Both the position numbers and the translations under genes were made by a program. This document shows positions 17,122 through 24,814 of a DNA stretch of 31,543 nt, in pieces. The stretch comes from Spirochaetota bacterium (lineage in GTDB: Bacteria; Spirochaetota; UBA4802; UB4802). The stretch covers positions 1 to 31,543 of the forward strand of contig JAKPOE010000031.1 in the NCBI GenBank assembly GCA_029548025.1, in the 5' to 3' direction. The notes under the pieces are model-generated. The model worked only from the letters and a program-made list of their open reading frames with translations, made no database searches and was not told where the DNA came from. Each line of letters starts with the position of its first letter. Position 1 is the stretch's first letter.

Positions 17122-17796
17122 TTATATTTTTTTATCTGCAGCCTTCTTTGCCAAAAAATCTGCTCTTTCATTAAAGTTGCGCATAACATGCTCAATCTTA
17201 AAGTTTGGTATCTGTTTTTTTAATTCCATTACTTTATCATATAACTTTTTTATTTGTGAGTTATTTACCTGATATTCCCCCAGAAGCTGCCGCACCACAA
17301 GCTCAGAATCACTGCGTATTTTTAAAGTTTTAGTTTTAAAATAAATTGCTATCAGCATTGCCCGTATTAAAGCAATGTATTCTGCCTGATTATTTGTTTT
17401 TTTACCTATATATGACGATACTTTCCCAACAAACTGGTCATCATTATTATATATAACTATGCCTATTCCAGCCGGTCCTGGATTTCCTTTTGATGCGCCA
17501 TCAACATACATTGTTAAAACTGATTCAGTAGGTATGGTTGATAACACTTCAAATCCATCAAATAGTTCTTCATCCGTTTCTTTCATCTCCATTGGGATCT
17601 GAGTGTTAATATTATTTTTCTTTTTTATGATAATCTTGCTTTTTGATTTTTGCTTATCAAATTGATTAACAATTTTTCGTGCTTCTTCAATTATAGCTAA
17701 TACATCGCTACTATCAACATTAGCAAGCTCTGCAATCTTTTCTATACTCTTACCTTCAGCTAATAACTGCAATACTCTATCAATACTCAGTAACAT
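17122..17796 (-). CDS. RNase HI-like protein with N-terminal helix-turn-helix-like segment
   Basis: The 224-residue protein has a C-terminal RNase H fold with all four catalytic acids: Asp99 in MYVDGASKGNPGPAG, Glu139 in NNQAEY, Asp163 in IRSDSELVVRQL and Asp213 in NERADFLAKKA. It should therefore cleave RNA in RNA-DNA hybrids. Residues 1-42 (VLQLLAEGKSIEKIAELANVDSSDVLAIIEEARK) resemble a helix-turn-helix. A Lys-rich linker joins the two parts, instead of the hybrid-binding domain seen in some RNases HI. AGGG lies 8 bases before the ATG. It follows NIF3 and the zinc-ribbon gene on the same strand, an order also known from actinobacteria (NIF3, DUF164 zinc ribbon, RNase H), so the neighbourhood appears conserved. 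It precedes recJ. Confidence 0.9.
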   Translation of the reverse strand: MLLSIDRVLQLLAEGKSIEKIAELANVDSSDVLAIIEEARKIVNQFDKQKSKSKIIIKKKNNINTQIPMEMKETDEELFDGFEVLSTIPTESVLTMYVDGASKGNPGPAGIGIVIYNNDDQFVGKVSSYIGKKTNNQAEYIALIRAMLIAIYFKTKTLKIRSDSELVVRQLLGEYQVNNSQIKKLYDKVMELKKQIPNFKIEHVMRNFNERADFLAKKAADKKI

Positions 17797-18068
17797 TATT
17801 TTTCCCTTAAACTATATAGTGTAATTTTCATTTTCCATATAAACCATGAAGCTTCTCTTTCAGATTACGTGTCATGCTTATTCCGTTTTCCAAAATGACT
17901 TTTATTACTTTTGCCGTTCACAATAAATGCCAGAAGTATTATCTCTTTTATAATAATTCTATATATGCTATGTTATATAATTATTTTTACATTACGTCAA
18001 CTTTAATTACAGCAATAAAAAATAGCTTAAAAACAAGTACAAAAAAGATACCATTTACAATATTATAG

Positions 18069-18767
18069 CTAATTTTTTAGATACAAAAACCTCCCACAAT
18101 TAGTACAGGTTGCCGGTCTTGATTTTATAACCTCATCCTTTACATACACAGGTACCTGAAAATGACAGCCCATACAAATGCCATCTTCAAGTGGTACAAT
18201 TGCATTCCCTTTTGTATCAATAACCTTTGCAAAACGCATACGTAAATCCGGTGGAAGCTCTGATATCCTTTTATTAAACTCCTTTGCATTATCTTCAGCT
18301 TGTTTTTGCATTACTTCTAATTTACCTTGTAACTGCTGAACATCATTTTCAATTTGTTGCAAACGTTTCGGCATCTCCACATGGAAAATCTCTAATTCAC
18401 CTTCTATCTGCTCTACATCTTCCATATACTGTAAAAGTTGTTCTTCAATAGTATCTTTTTTTTTAGCCAGGGTATCCAGCTCGGTTTGCATTGATTCAAA
18501 CTCGCGTTGCGATTTTAAAGAATTTTTTCTGCTATCCAGCAATTCAATCCTTGATTCTACATCATGCAATTCCATTTCCTTTTCTTTGATTTTCAATTTA
18601 AGCTGGTCAACTCTTGAACGCAAATCAGACATCCTGGCTCCAATGCTCTTCATTTCATCACGCCAGAAATCAATTGCATGACGTGAACGTGCAATCTCAG
18701 TTTTAGAATCTAAAACCTTATTCCATATAGCCTGAAGCTCTAACATTACATATATCTCATTTCCCAT
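18069..18767 (-). CDS. Coiled-coil C4 zinc-ribbon protein (DUF164/CT398-like)
   Basis: From the ATG at 18767 the protein is 232 residues. About residues 8-175 form a long coiled coil rich in Glu, Lys, Gln and Leu. The C-terminus is a zinc ribbon with CMGCH (C198, C201) and TCTNCGRFL (C221, C224). This is the architecture of the CT398/CdsZ and Helicobacter HP0958 family, linked elsewhere to secretion or flagellar assembly and RNA binding. The role here is not shown. Start choice: 18767 has GGTG 6 bases upstream and overlaps NIF3 by 11 bases. A GTG at 18779 and an ATG at 18746 are alternatives. Its zinc ribbon resembles that at the end of the EIIA fusion at 23971-24786. Confidence 0.86.
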   Translation of the reverse strand: MGNEIYVMLELQAIWNKVLDSKTEIARSRHAIDFWRDEMKSIGARMSDLRSRVDQLKLKIKEKEMELHDVESRIELLDSRKNSLKSQREFESMQTELDTLAKKKDTIEEQLLQYMEDVEQIEGELEIFHVEMPKRLQQIENDVQQLQGKLEVMQKQAEDNAKEFNKRISELPPDLRMRFAKVIDTKGNAIVPLEDGICMGCHFQVPVYVKDEVIKSRPATCTNCGRFLYLKN

Positions 18768-19575
18768 TTTGTACACCACAATGCATAGGATTTTGTTCTT
18801 TTTCTGAAATTATTAAACGAACATCGCTACAATGCATGGCATTTGTCAAGTAGTTGTATAGTTTTGAATGTAAAAAATGAAGGAGGGGTTTTTCGGAACT
18901 ATAATGTCCAATATCAATAACCGCCACATCATGATTATTGGCATAGACTGCATCATGATAACCAACATCACCGGTAACAATGCAATCAACGGGATATGAT
19001 TGTATGATAGCATTGATCTTTTTTGAACCTGACCCATTAAAAGCACCTATCGTTTTAATCTTTTTATCCAGATTGCCATAATAAATAATTGCCATGGTTT
19101 TAAGTTCATGCTGCAACTGCTCAATAAATTGCGATAACAACATTTCATCCTGCATACATCCAATGGCACCAAAACCAATTCCATTAAACCGCTTATCAGG
19201 AAATAACATTTTGATATCGTTAAGCCTGACAGTTTTTGCTAAAATATCCCAGCATAGTGCATCTAAATTGGTATGCACTGCATATACACTGATAGTATTT
19301 TGAATCAGCCGTATTGTCATGAAACCATGAACACTGGATATGGTAATATTTTTTAATGAACGGAAAAACATGGGGTGGTGTGTTATAATACAATTACATT
19401 TTTTTTCAATGGCTTCATCAATGATCTGTGGGGATATATCCATAGCTATAAGAATTCCGGTAACATTACTTTCATCAAAAGCTATCTGTCGCCCGGAATT
19501 ATCATATTCCTCCTGATACATTAGAGGAAACTCATTATCCAGAAAATCAAATAGCTGTTTATGAGGTATATTCAT
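18757..19575 (-). CDS. NIF3-family dinuclear-metal protein
   Basis: The 272-residue protein has the metal-site signatures of the NIF3/YbgI family: THHPMFF with H66 and H67, YAVHTNLDA with H101 and D105, and DIGHYSSEKP with H224 and E228. The N-terminal YDNSGRQIAF replaces the usual WDNxGLQxG. This is the short form without the extra CutA-like domain. The family forms toroidal hexamers. It has been annotated as 'GTP cyclohydrolase 1 type 2', but the cellular reaction remains uncertain. AAGGAG lies a few bases before the ATG, inside the end of thiDN (17-base overlap). The zinc-ribbon gene overlaps its end, so the three are translationally linked. Confidence 0.93.
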   Translation of the reverse strand: MNIPHKQLFDFLDNEFPLMYQEEYDNSGRQIAFDESNVTGILIAMDISPQIIDEAIEKKCNCIITHHPMFFRSLKNITISSVHGFMTIRLIQNTISVYAVHTNLDALCWDILAKTVRLNDIKMLFPDKRFNGIGFGAIGCMQDEMLLSQFIEQLQHELKTMAIIYYGNLDKKIKTIGAFNGSGSKKINAIIQSYPVDCIVTGDVGYHDAVYANNHDVAVIDIGHYSSEKPLLHFLHSKLYNYLTNAMHCSDVRLIISEKEQNPMHCGVQNGK

Positions 19576-20866
19576 GCAATCTCCTTTTTATGCTAACCAC
19601 TATCTGTGCTACATCAAGAGGGTTTTGTCCAGCAATATATAACAACGGATCATCATCAACAACAATCATAATCTGCGATTTATCAAAACCCGTGTTCATA
19701 AGTTCATCAGGAGCAGTCACCTGTATAACCGGCACATCCATAGCATGAGCTATCGCCCTGATGGCATTACTATTTTTTATACTTATAGCTGTGCGATAGT
19801 TACCTTTAATTTTCTGCATCATATCAGCAAGCGGATGTTCAACATTACATGCTGCGTCTTTTATCTTGAAGACTGAATCCTGATGGGTTATGATACCTCC
19901 CGGAAAGAGAGCAAAATCAGTTTGATTTATAGGATACGGAAGGGCATACCCAATATTGGATGAACCGCTCACAAGGATATCGCCGCACTGTGCAGCCTGA
20001 ATAACAGAAAATGCTTGTTCTACCTCATGTATAACTTCTTCTTTATAGTTATTATTAACAATATCAACTAAATGATTGGTGGGACCATGCCCTTTACCCA
20101 ATGGCAATGAAAATTGTATTGCTTTTGTAATAAATGCTTTTGCCTTTGCTATGGCTTCTATGGCGTTGTATCCATTAGCTAAATATGATGCAATCGCGGC
20201 AGAAAAGGTACATCCTGTACCATGTGTGTTTTGTGTATTTATTTTTGTGCCCTGCAAAATGGTATAGTCGTTCCCATCATAAATAACATCATCGGCACTA
20301 TCATTCAGATGGCCGCCTTTTATAACGACATATCGCGCACCAGATGAATGAATTTGCTTTGCAACCTTTTTCATATCATCTATTGTTTGTATGGTTAAAC
20401 CAGTTAAAACCTCAGCCTCATGGAGATTTGGAGTAACAACATGCGCCACCGGTAAAAGAAGATTAATCACAGCACTGATGGCATCGTGAGAAAGCAGTGT
20501 TGATCCGCCCTTTGCAACCATGACAGGGTCAACAACAGTATACGGTATGGAATATTTCTTTATATTCGATGCTACCAATGCAACAATCTCAGAGCTGGCA
20601 AGCATACCAGTTTTAGCCGCATGTATGGGGATATCAGATGCTACTGCATCAAACTGTTTTTGAATCATATCAAGAGGTACCGGCATATAATCACTTACAC
20701 CCAATGTATTCTGTGCAGTGATTGCTGTGATAATCGTCATACCATAATTACCCAGAGCGGTTATTGTTTTTACATCCGCCTGTATACCGGCGCCACCGCC
20801 AGAGTCAGAACCAGCTATGGTAAGCACATTATTAATATATGATGCAGTATCCATATTCCATGTCAT
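19559..20866 (-). CDS. thiDN: Bifunctional HMP/HMP-P kinase ThiD fused to thiamine-phosphate synthase ThiN
   Basis: The 435-residue fusion is thiamine biosynthetic. Residues 1-270 are ThiD: TIAGSDSGGGAGIQAD near 16-31, VVDPVMVAKGG at 111-121 and HGTGCTFSAA at 215-224 with Cys219. This half phosphorylates hydroxymethylpyrimidine to the diphosphate. Residues about 275-435 match ThiN (EVEQAFSVIQAAQCGDIL, FALFPGGIITH, GNYRTAISIKNSNAIRAIAHAMD, PLLYIAGQNPLDVAQIV), which couples HMP-PP to thiazole phosphate as an alternative to ThiE. ThiDN fusions are known from archaea and some bacteria. I find no TPP riboswitch upstream. The ATG at 20866 is chosen, with 20854 as an alternative since neither has a good ribosome-binding site. 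It is first in the run thiDN-NIF3-zinc ribbon. Confidence 0.93.
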   Translation of the reverse strand: MTWNMDTASYINNVLTIAGSDSGGGAGIQADVKTITALGNYGMTIITAITAQNTLGVSDYMPVPLDMIQKQFDAVASDIPIHAAKTGMLASSEIVALVASNIKKYSIPYTVVDPVMVAKGGSTLLSHDAISAVINLLLPVAHVVTPNLHEAEVLTGLTIQTIDDMKKVAKQIHSSGARYVVIKGGHLNDSADDVIYDGNDYTILQGTKINTQNTHGTGCTFSAAIASYLANGYNAIEAIAKAKAFITKAIQFSLPLGKGHGPTNHLVDIVNNNYKEEVIHEVEQAFSVIQAAQCGDILVSGSSNIGYALPYPINQTDFALFPGGIITHQDSVFKIKDAACNVEHPLADMMQKIKGNYRTAISIKNSNAIRAIAHAMDVPVIQVTAPDELMNTGFDKSQIMIVVDDDPLLYIAGQNPLDVAQIVVSIKRRLHEYTS

Positions 20867-20908
20867 GGTATATCAACAGTTATACTACAATAAATGAGTT
20901 CTATATAT

Positions 20909-20938
20909 AGTATAGGTGAAATCACAGTTTATAGGTAA
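20909..20938 (-). promoter_or_regulatory. Possible sigma-70 promoter of thiDN operon
   Basis: On the minus strand TTACCT (20933-20938) and TATACT (20909-20914) are 18 bases apart and about 43 bases before the thiDN start. The -10 is strong but the -35 matches only in part, and the region is AT-rich, so chance is a real alternative. Confidence 0.3.
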
Positions 20939-21226
20939 TAGGTACACCATAATTTTCAAGAAAAATTTGTAAAACCTATTACATTATTTTGCAGTTCTTG
21001 TTGTTACTATTATCTATACAACTATAGTCTTACCCTGCTTTTCTGTCATGGTGATGGTGCATGGTGTTTGCCCATTGACAATCCTTTTAGCTTGACTGAT
21101 TTTTGATTATGTGTTCTGCTTTCTTAACTTTTTATGATTACTTCTTTTAGTTTGTTGTTTATTCATATTGTAAATTGTAATCGTTTGTGACAGCTATCTA
21201 TTGCAACAAACATTTTTATATGCTCT

Positions 21227-21232
21227 GAGGAG
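21227..21232 (+). promoter_or_regulatory. Shine-Dalgarno deciding the cupin-like start
   Basis: GAGGAG lies 8 bases before the ATG at 21241. A GTG at 21232 overlaps it and is therefore rejected as the start. The bases GGAGT-GT-ACTCC (21229-21240) could pair with one another over the site, but the stem is only 5 bp. Confidence 0.7.
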
Positions 21233-21240
21233 TGTACTCC

Positions 21241-21588
21241 ATGAACTACAATGAAATTTTTAAACTTACTGCTGATACACGCTGGAATGTAGTTGCTCAG
21301 GATGAAAATCTATGGCGCGTTGGTATCTACCATCCGGAATACAACAGTGCCCATGAAATTGACAGGTTAGAAAAGCACAGTTGCCCTGAACTTTTTATTT
21401 GTGTCAATGGACAGTGTGGCTTGCTATTGCGTGAAGGAAACTGGGAACATCAGCTCATCATGAACCCGCTTGAAGCTATTATGGTAACCAGTTATCACAA
21501 TGGATTTAAGGTTGACAAAGATGGCTTTTTTATAGTAGCTGAACGTACTGATTTTACAACCAACTTTATTGAACGAGATAAACCGTGA
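21241..21588 (+). CDS. Small cupin-like protein, unknown function
   Basis: The 115-residue cytosolic protein has an alternating beta-strand pattern typical of a single cupin barrel: NLWRVGIYHPEY, then HSCPELFICVNGQCGLLLRE, MNPLEAIMVTSYHNGFKV and GFFIVAERTDF. The HSCPELF...G and later YHNGF segments sit where cupins place metal ligands, but a full His/Glu ligand set is not evident, so metal binding is uncertain. The start at 21241 is fixed by GAGGAG 8 bases upstream. Its TGA overlaps the aroE GTG by 4 bases, so it is the first gene of an apparent cupin-aroE-folC operon. A role tied to shikimate or folate metabolism is only suggested by position. Confidence 0.72.
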   Translation: MNYNEIFKLTADTRWNVVAQDENLWRVGIYHPEYNSAHEIDRLEKHSCPELFICVNGQCGLLLREGNWEHQLIMNPLEAIMVTSYHNGFKVDKDGFFIVAERTDFTTNFIERDKP

Positions 21589-22424
21589 AACCAGATGCAA
21601 ATACAACGGTATACTGTATCATAGGCAATCCAGTAAGGCATTCATTGTCACCTGTCATGCACAATGTTGCCTTTGAACATCTTCATATAAATGCAATCTA
21701 CGTTGCATTCCAACCACAGTCTGCACAAAAAGCAATTGAAGCAATGAAAACATTGGGGATACAGGGAGCAAGTGTAACGATACCGTTTAAGGTTGAACTG
21801 GCATCTCTATGCGATGAGGTTGACGATCTGGCACTGGAAATTGGTTCGGTTAATACTCTCATCAATGTCAATGGCAACATAAAAGGGTACAATACCGATG
21901 GCAATGGTCTCATCAAAGCGTTAGAGCATCATGCTGTTGATTATGTACATAAAAATGTTTTAATCATTGGCAACGGCGGTTCCGCAAGAGCTATCGCCTA
22001 CACATTAGCACACAACAATGCACATATTATCATCTGTGGAAGGAATGAAAATAATGTGATGCATCTGGTACATGATCTACAGCATCATGGTATATCTGTC
22101 AATAGCTGTTTACTTCATGATTTGCACCCTGATACAACATTGCCTTTTGACATCATCATCAACACTACTCCCGTTGGCATGTCACCGCATGCGGATACCA
22201 GCCCCATTAATGAACATTGTATACATCCCCATCACATAATCGTTGATATCATTTATTCCCCGCGTGAAACCATGTTGATAAAAAAAGCACGTAATAAAGG
22301 TTGTAAAACCATAACCGGTGAATATATGCTGCTTTATCAGGCATGTATGCAGTTTGAGCTATGGACGGGAAAACCAGCCCCATTTGAAATTATGTATAAC
22401 GCACTAACTCAGGCATTGCAGTAA
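21585..22424 (+). CDS. aroE: Shikimate dehydrogenase (NADP+)
   Basis: AroE reduces 3-dehydroshikimate to shikimate in aromatic amino-acid and folate precursor synthesis. The 279-residue protein is full length. It has YCIIGNPVRHSLSPVMHN for substrate binding, ASVTIPFKV with the catalytic Lys69, GSVNTLI, YNTDGNG with Asp105, and the dinucleotide loop IIGNGGSARAIA at 127-138. Later it has INTTPVGMSP and the closing GEYMLLYQACMQFELWTG. It starts with GTG inside the stop of the cupin-like gene (overlap GTGA), with GAG a few bases upstream, so expression is probably coupled. folC begins 2 bases after its stop, placing chorismate-pathway and folate genes on one transcript. Confidence 0.96.
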   Translation: MKPDANTTVYCIIGNPVRHSLSPVMHNVAFEHLHINAIYVAFQPQSAQKAIEAMKTLGIQGASVTIPFKVELASLCDEVDDLALEIGSVNTLINVNGNIKGYNTDGNGLIKALEHHAVDYVHKNVLIIGNGGSARAIAYTLAHNNAHIIICGRNENNVMHLVHDLQHHGISVNSCLLHDLHPDTTLPFDIIINTTPVGMSPHADTSPINEHCIHPHHIIVDIIYSPRETMLIKKARNKGCKTITGEYMLLYQACMQFELWTGKPAPFEIMYNALTQALQ

Positions 22425-22426
22425 CC

Positions 22427-23713
22427 ATGCTGCCGCCTTTTTTACAATCGCTTGTGAATAATGAATCGGTTCATTCAGCGCGCTATGTACACTATTCACC
22501 CGATGCTATTGTTACATTGCTGAGCCTGCTTCATAATCCGCATACAGCCATTAAAACAATACATATTGCCGGAACCAATGGTAAAGGTTCCACGGCATAT
22601 ATGATTGCTGCCATGTTGCAGGCAGCAGGTTACCGTGTTGGACTTTATACCTCGCCGCATCTTCTGCGGTATAATGAACGTATCACTGTCAATGGTAATG
22701 AAATAGCTGATGAAACAATAGCACATTTCAGCACTATCATTGAACAACTATGTACAAAGCATAATCTGCACATTACATTCTTTGATGCATTTACCGCCAT
22801 GGCATTTTTGTACTTTCAAAACTCAGTTGATATTGCAGTTATTGAAACAGGACTTGGCGGAAGGCTTGACTCAACCAATGTTGTAACTCCTCTTGTGAGT
22901 GTTATAACACCCATTGCGTATGATCACACTGCAATACTGGGAAATACTCTGCAACAAATAGCATACCAGAAAGCGGGTATCATAAAACAAAACACACCTG
23001 TTGTTATTGCGCACCAGCATCCAGAAGCGCTTGCAACACTGCGGCATGAAGCGGCATTAAACAATGCACCCATTATTTTGTTTAATACCAATATTCACTG
23101 TTCAATAACATCAAATCATCCCGTGTTAACATGTGATGTTGTGTGCAATCATCCGCTGTTTGGCGGTTTGCAAAAATGTAGCAATGTCACCATCCCGTTA
23201 GCTGGGAGCTTTCAAGCATACAATGCTGCGGTTGCCATAGCTGCAGTTTTACTTTTAAAAAATTATTATTGGGCGATAGTCACTGATGATATAATCAAAG
23301 CTCTATCAACCATAACCATCCCGGGAAGGAGCCAGTTGTTTGGTGAAGATCCATTGATACTGTTTGACTGTGCACACAATCCGGAAGCGATGCAAACCAC
23401 AGTAGAAGCCCTGATAAACACCTATTCCGGGTATGATTGTATATTTTGTGTAAGCTTTATGAACGACAAGGATATCCACTCTTTGCTAACTATCATACAG
23501 CGCTATACACAGCATCCAGTATATTATCTCCCCCTCAATGACAGCAGAAGCTATTACCCTGATGATGAAGTTATCAAAAACTATCATCTCATCATTACTG
23601 ATGATATACATTTACCAGTAACTATCGCCAAAAAAAGCCCTGGAAAAACTATGGTGCTATTTACCGGTACATTCCGATTATATCCATTGGTTCAAACTAT
23701 TCACAATGCTTGA
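22427..23713 (+). CDS. folC: Bifunctional folylpolyglutamate synthase / dihydrofolate synthase
   Basis: The 428-residue Mur-ligase-type enzyme adds glutamate to dihydropteroate and to folates. The ATP loop is HIAGTNGKGSTAYMIAAML with GTNGKGST at 49-56, followed by GLYTSPHLLRYNERI. The middle domain shows AVIETGLGGRLDSTNVV and ITPIAYDHTAILGNTLQQIAYQKAGIIK, the FolC signature. The C-terminal ligase domain has PGRSQLF and FDCAHNPEAMQTTVEAL. It starts 2 bases after aroE with a weak ribosome-binding site, so translational coupling is likely. A 6-bp stem (TGCATT/AATGCA, 23716-23735) lies just behind the stop but lacks a T-run. Confidence 0.95.
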   Translation: MLPPFLQSLVNNESVHSARYVHYSPDAIVTLLSLLHNPHTAIKTIHIAGTNGKGSTAYMIAAMLQAAGYRVGLYTSPHLLRYNERITVNGNEIADETIAHFSTIIEQLCTKHNLHITFFDAFTAMAFLYFQNSVDIAVIETGLGGRLDSTNVVTPLVSVITPIAYDHTAILGNTLQQIAYQKAGIIKQNTPVVIAHQHPEALATLRHEAALNNAPIILFNTNIHCSITSNHPVLTCDVVCNHPLFGGLQKCSNVTIPLAGSFQAYNAAVAIAAVLLLKNYYWAIVTDDIIKALSTITIPGRSQLFGEDPLILFDCAHNPEAMQTTVEALINTYSGYDCIFCVSFMNDKDIHSLLTIIQRYTQHPVYYLPLNDSRSYYPDDEVIKNYHLIITDDIHLPVTIAKKSPGKTMVLFTGTFRLYPLVQTIHNA

Positions 23714-23859
23714 TGTGCATTAACACAGCAATGCATCGATATTGATAATAAAAATTCATCAATTGTCATTACTGCCAAATGTACGCACCTGAGCACTGTT
23801 CATAGATAATAACAATTATAAAAAATGGATGTGTTCAAAAAATATTTTATAATAATGTA

Positions 23860-23889
23860 TTGATTTTAGTAATATTATTTTTTTATGAT
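23860..23889 (+). promoter_or_regulatory. Possible sigma-70 promoter of the EIIA-zinc-ribbon gene
   Basis: TTGATT (23860-23865) and TATGAT (23884-23889) are 18 bases apart and lie about 80 bases before the ATG at 23971. Both hexamers match consensus well, but the surrounding sequence is AT-rich. Confidence 0.4.
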
Positions 23890-23970
23890 ACAATTATATT
23901 ATGGAATTCCCAATAAAAAAAGGATATGCCATATAAAAAAATTAATTTATAAAGGAGATTATTTAAAACA

Positions 23971-24786
23971 ATGGATCTATCAGAACTATTACCCAAAGAA
24001 CATCTAATTTCCATTAAGAGTACAGAAAAGCAACTGGTAATAAAAGAGTTAATTCACAAGTTGCAGGAATTAGGGAAACTGGATAATGCCGACAGGTATT
24101 ATACACAGGTCATACATCGTGAAACACTGGAAAATACCGGTGTTGGTAATGGTTTTGCAATCCCGCATGTTCGCACCGATTCAGTCAAAAAATTGCTTAC
24201 TGTATTTGGAATATGTAATGAACCAATTGAATACGAATCGTTTGATAAACAGCCGGTTAAATATGTCATGCTCAGCATATTTCCCACATCACTCAGCACC
24301 AAGTATCTTTACCTGGTTGGTATGATGGCGCGAATATTTTCAAGCTCAGAGAAACGAAGTAAAATCGATGAAGCACGAACACCGTCAAAAATATATCCAA
24401 TACTAACAAAAGAAGCAAAACTTTATTTTGAATCGCTAACCGAAATCAATAAGGAAGATGAACATATTGAGAATCTTTCTGGCATTCCTTCCACTGACCT
24501 TGACCTGCTCATACGGCTTGACCAGCTTTACCGCCTGTATGATACCGGCGATACATCCGAAGCATTAACAAGAAAGATTAATGAATTACGGAAATTTATT
24601 GATAACCGCTCACTTTCATATTATGAACGTATGAGAAAAAAATGTCAAAATCCTTTTGCCATTCTGGAAAAAAATGCCTGCGGTGGATGCCACATGGTTA
24701 TACCGCCAGTTGAAATGGCAAAGATTAAATCTAAAAAGCACCTTGCAGTGTGCACCTATTGTGGAAGGTTTTTAATCACAGTATAA
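23971..24786 (+). CDS. PTS EIIA (PtsN-like) domain fused to coiled-coil zinc ribbon
   Basis: In this 271-residue protein, residues 1-150 match the PTS EIIA type-2 (nitrogen/fructose) domain: VIKELIHKLQELGKL, YTQVIHRETLENTGVGNGFAIPHVRTD with the phosphorylatable His66, then VFGICNEPIEYESFDKQPV and MLSIFP. Residues about 170-230 are helical and probably coiled. Residues 237-268 form a C4 zinc ribbon: ACGGCH (C237, C240) and CTYCGRFL (C261, C264), with strong resemblance to the zinc ribbon of the CT398-like protein at 18069-18767. No sugar permease domains or HPr/EI genes are near, so a regulatory role is more likely than sugar transport. AAGGAG lies at an unusually long 13 bases before the ATG. 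It is monocistronic and converges with cls. Confidence 0.88.
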   Translation: MDLSELLPKEHLISIKSTEKQLVIKELIHKLQELGKLDNADRYYTQVIHRETLENTGVGNGFAIPHVRTDSVKKLLTVFGICNEPIEYESFDKQPVKYVMLSIFPTSLSTKYLYLVGMMARIFSSSEKRSKIDEARTPSKIYPILTKEAKLYFESLTEINKEDEHIENLSGIPSTDLDLLIRLDQLYRLYDTGDTSEALTRKINELRKFIDNRSLSYYERMRKKCQNPFAILEKNACGGCHMVIPPVEMAKIKSKKHLAVCTYCGRFLITV

Positions 24787-24814
24787 AATAGTATAAAAAT
24801 GTTTAATCATTATA

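Larger units (their letters stand above)
20867..21240. other. Divergent intergenic region, thiDN / cupin-aroE-folC
   Basis: This gene-free stretch of about 374 bases is very AT-rich and low in complexity, with several TTG-initiated T-rich runs on the plus strand. It must contain the promoters of both flanking operons. On the minus side a TATACT -10 candidate is described separately. On the plus side TTGACA at 21075-21080 has no good -10 at normal spacing. I looked for the TPP riboswitch core (CTGAGA and the ACCTGA...GGAT region) on the minus strand and did not find it. No RNA gene is recognisable. Confidence 0.5.

Noticed and set aside
17797..18068. Possible RNase P RNA gene or small protein next to the zinc-ribbon gene
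   Set aside because: rnpB is often near NIF3/zinc-ribbon genes, but the conserved GAGGAAAGTCC core is absent. The only plus-strand open frame (from 17874) is AT-driven with no ribosome-binding site or recognisable motif.
20867..21231. TPP riboswitch before thiDN
   Set aside because: Neither the CTGAGA box nor the ACCTGA...GGAT element is found on the minus strand at plausible spacing.
23716..23735. Stem TGCATT/AATGCA as folC terminator
   Set aside because: The stem is 6 bp and AT-containing, with an 8-base loop and no following T-run.
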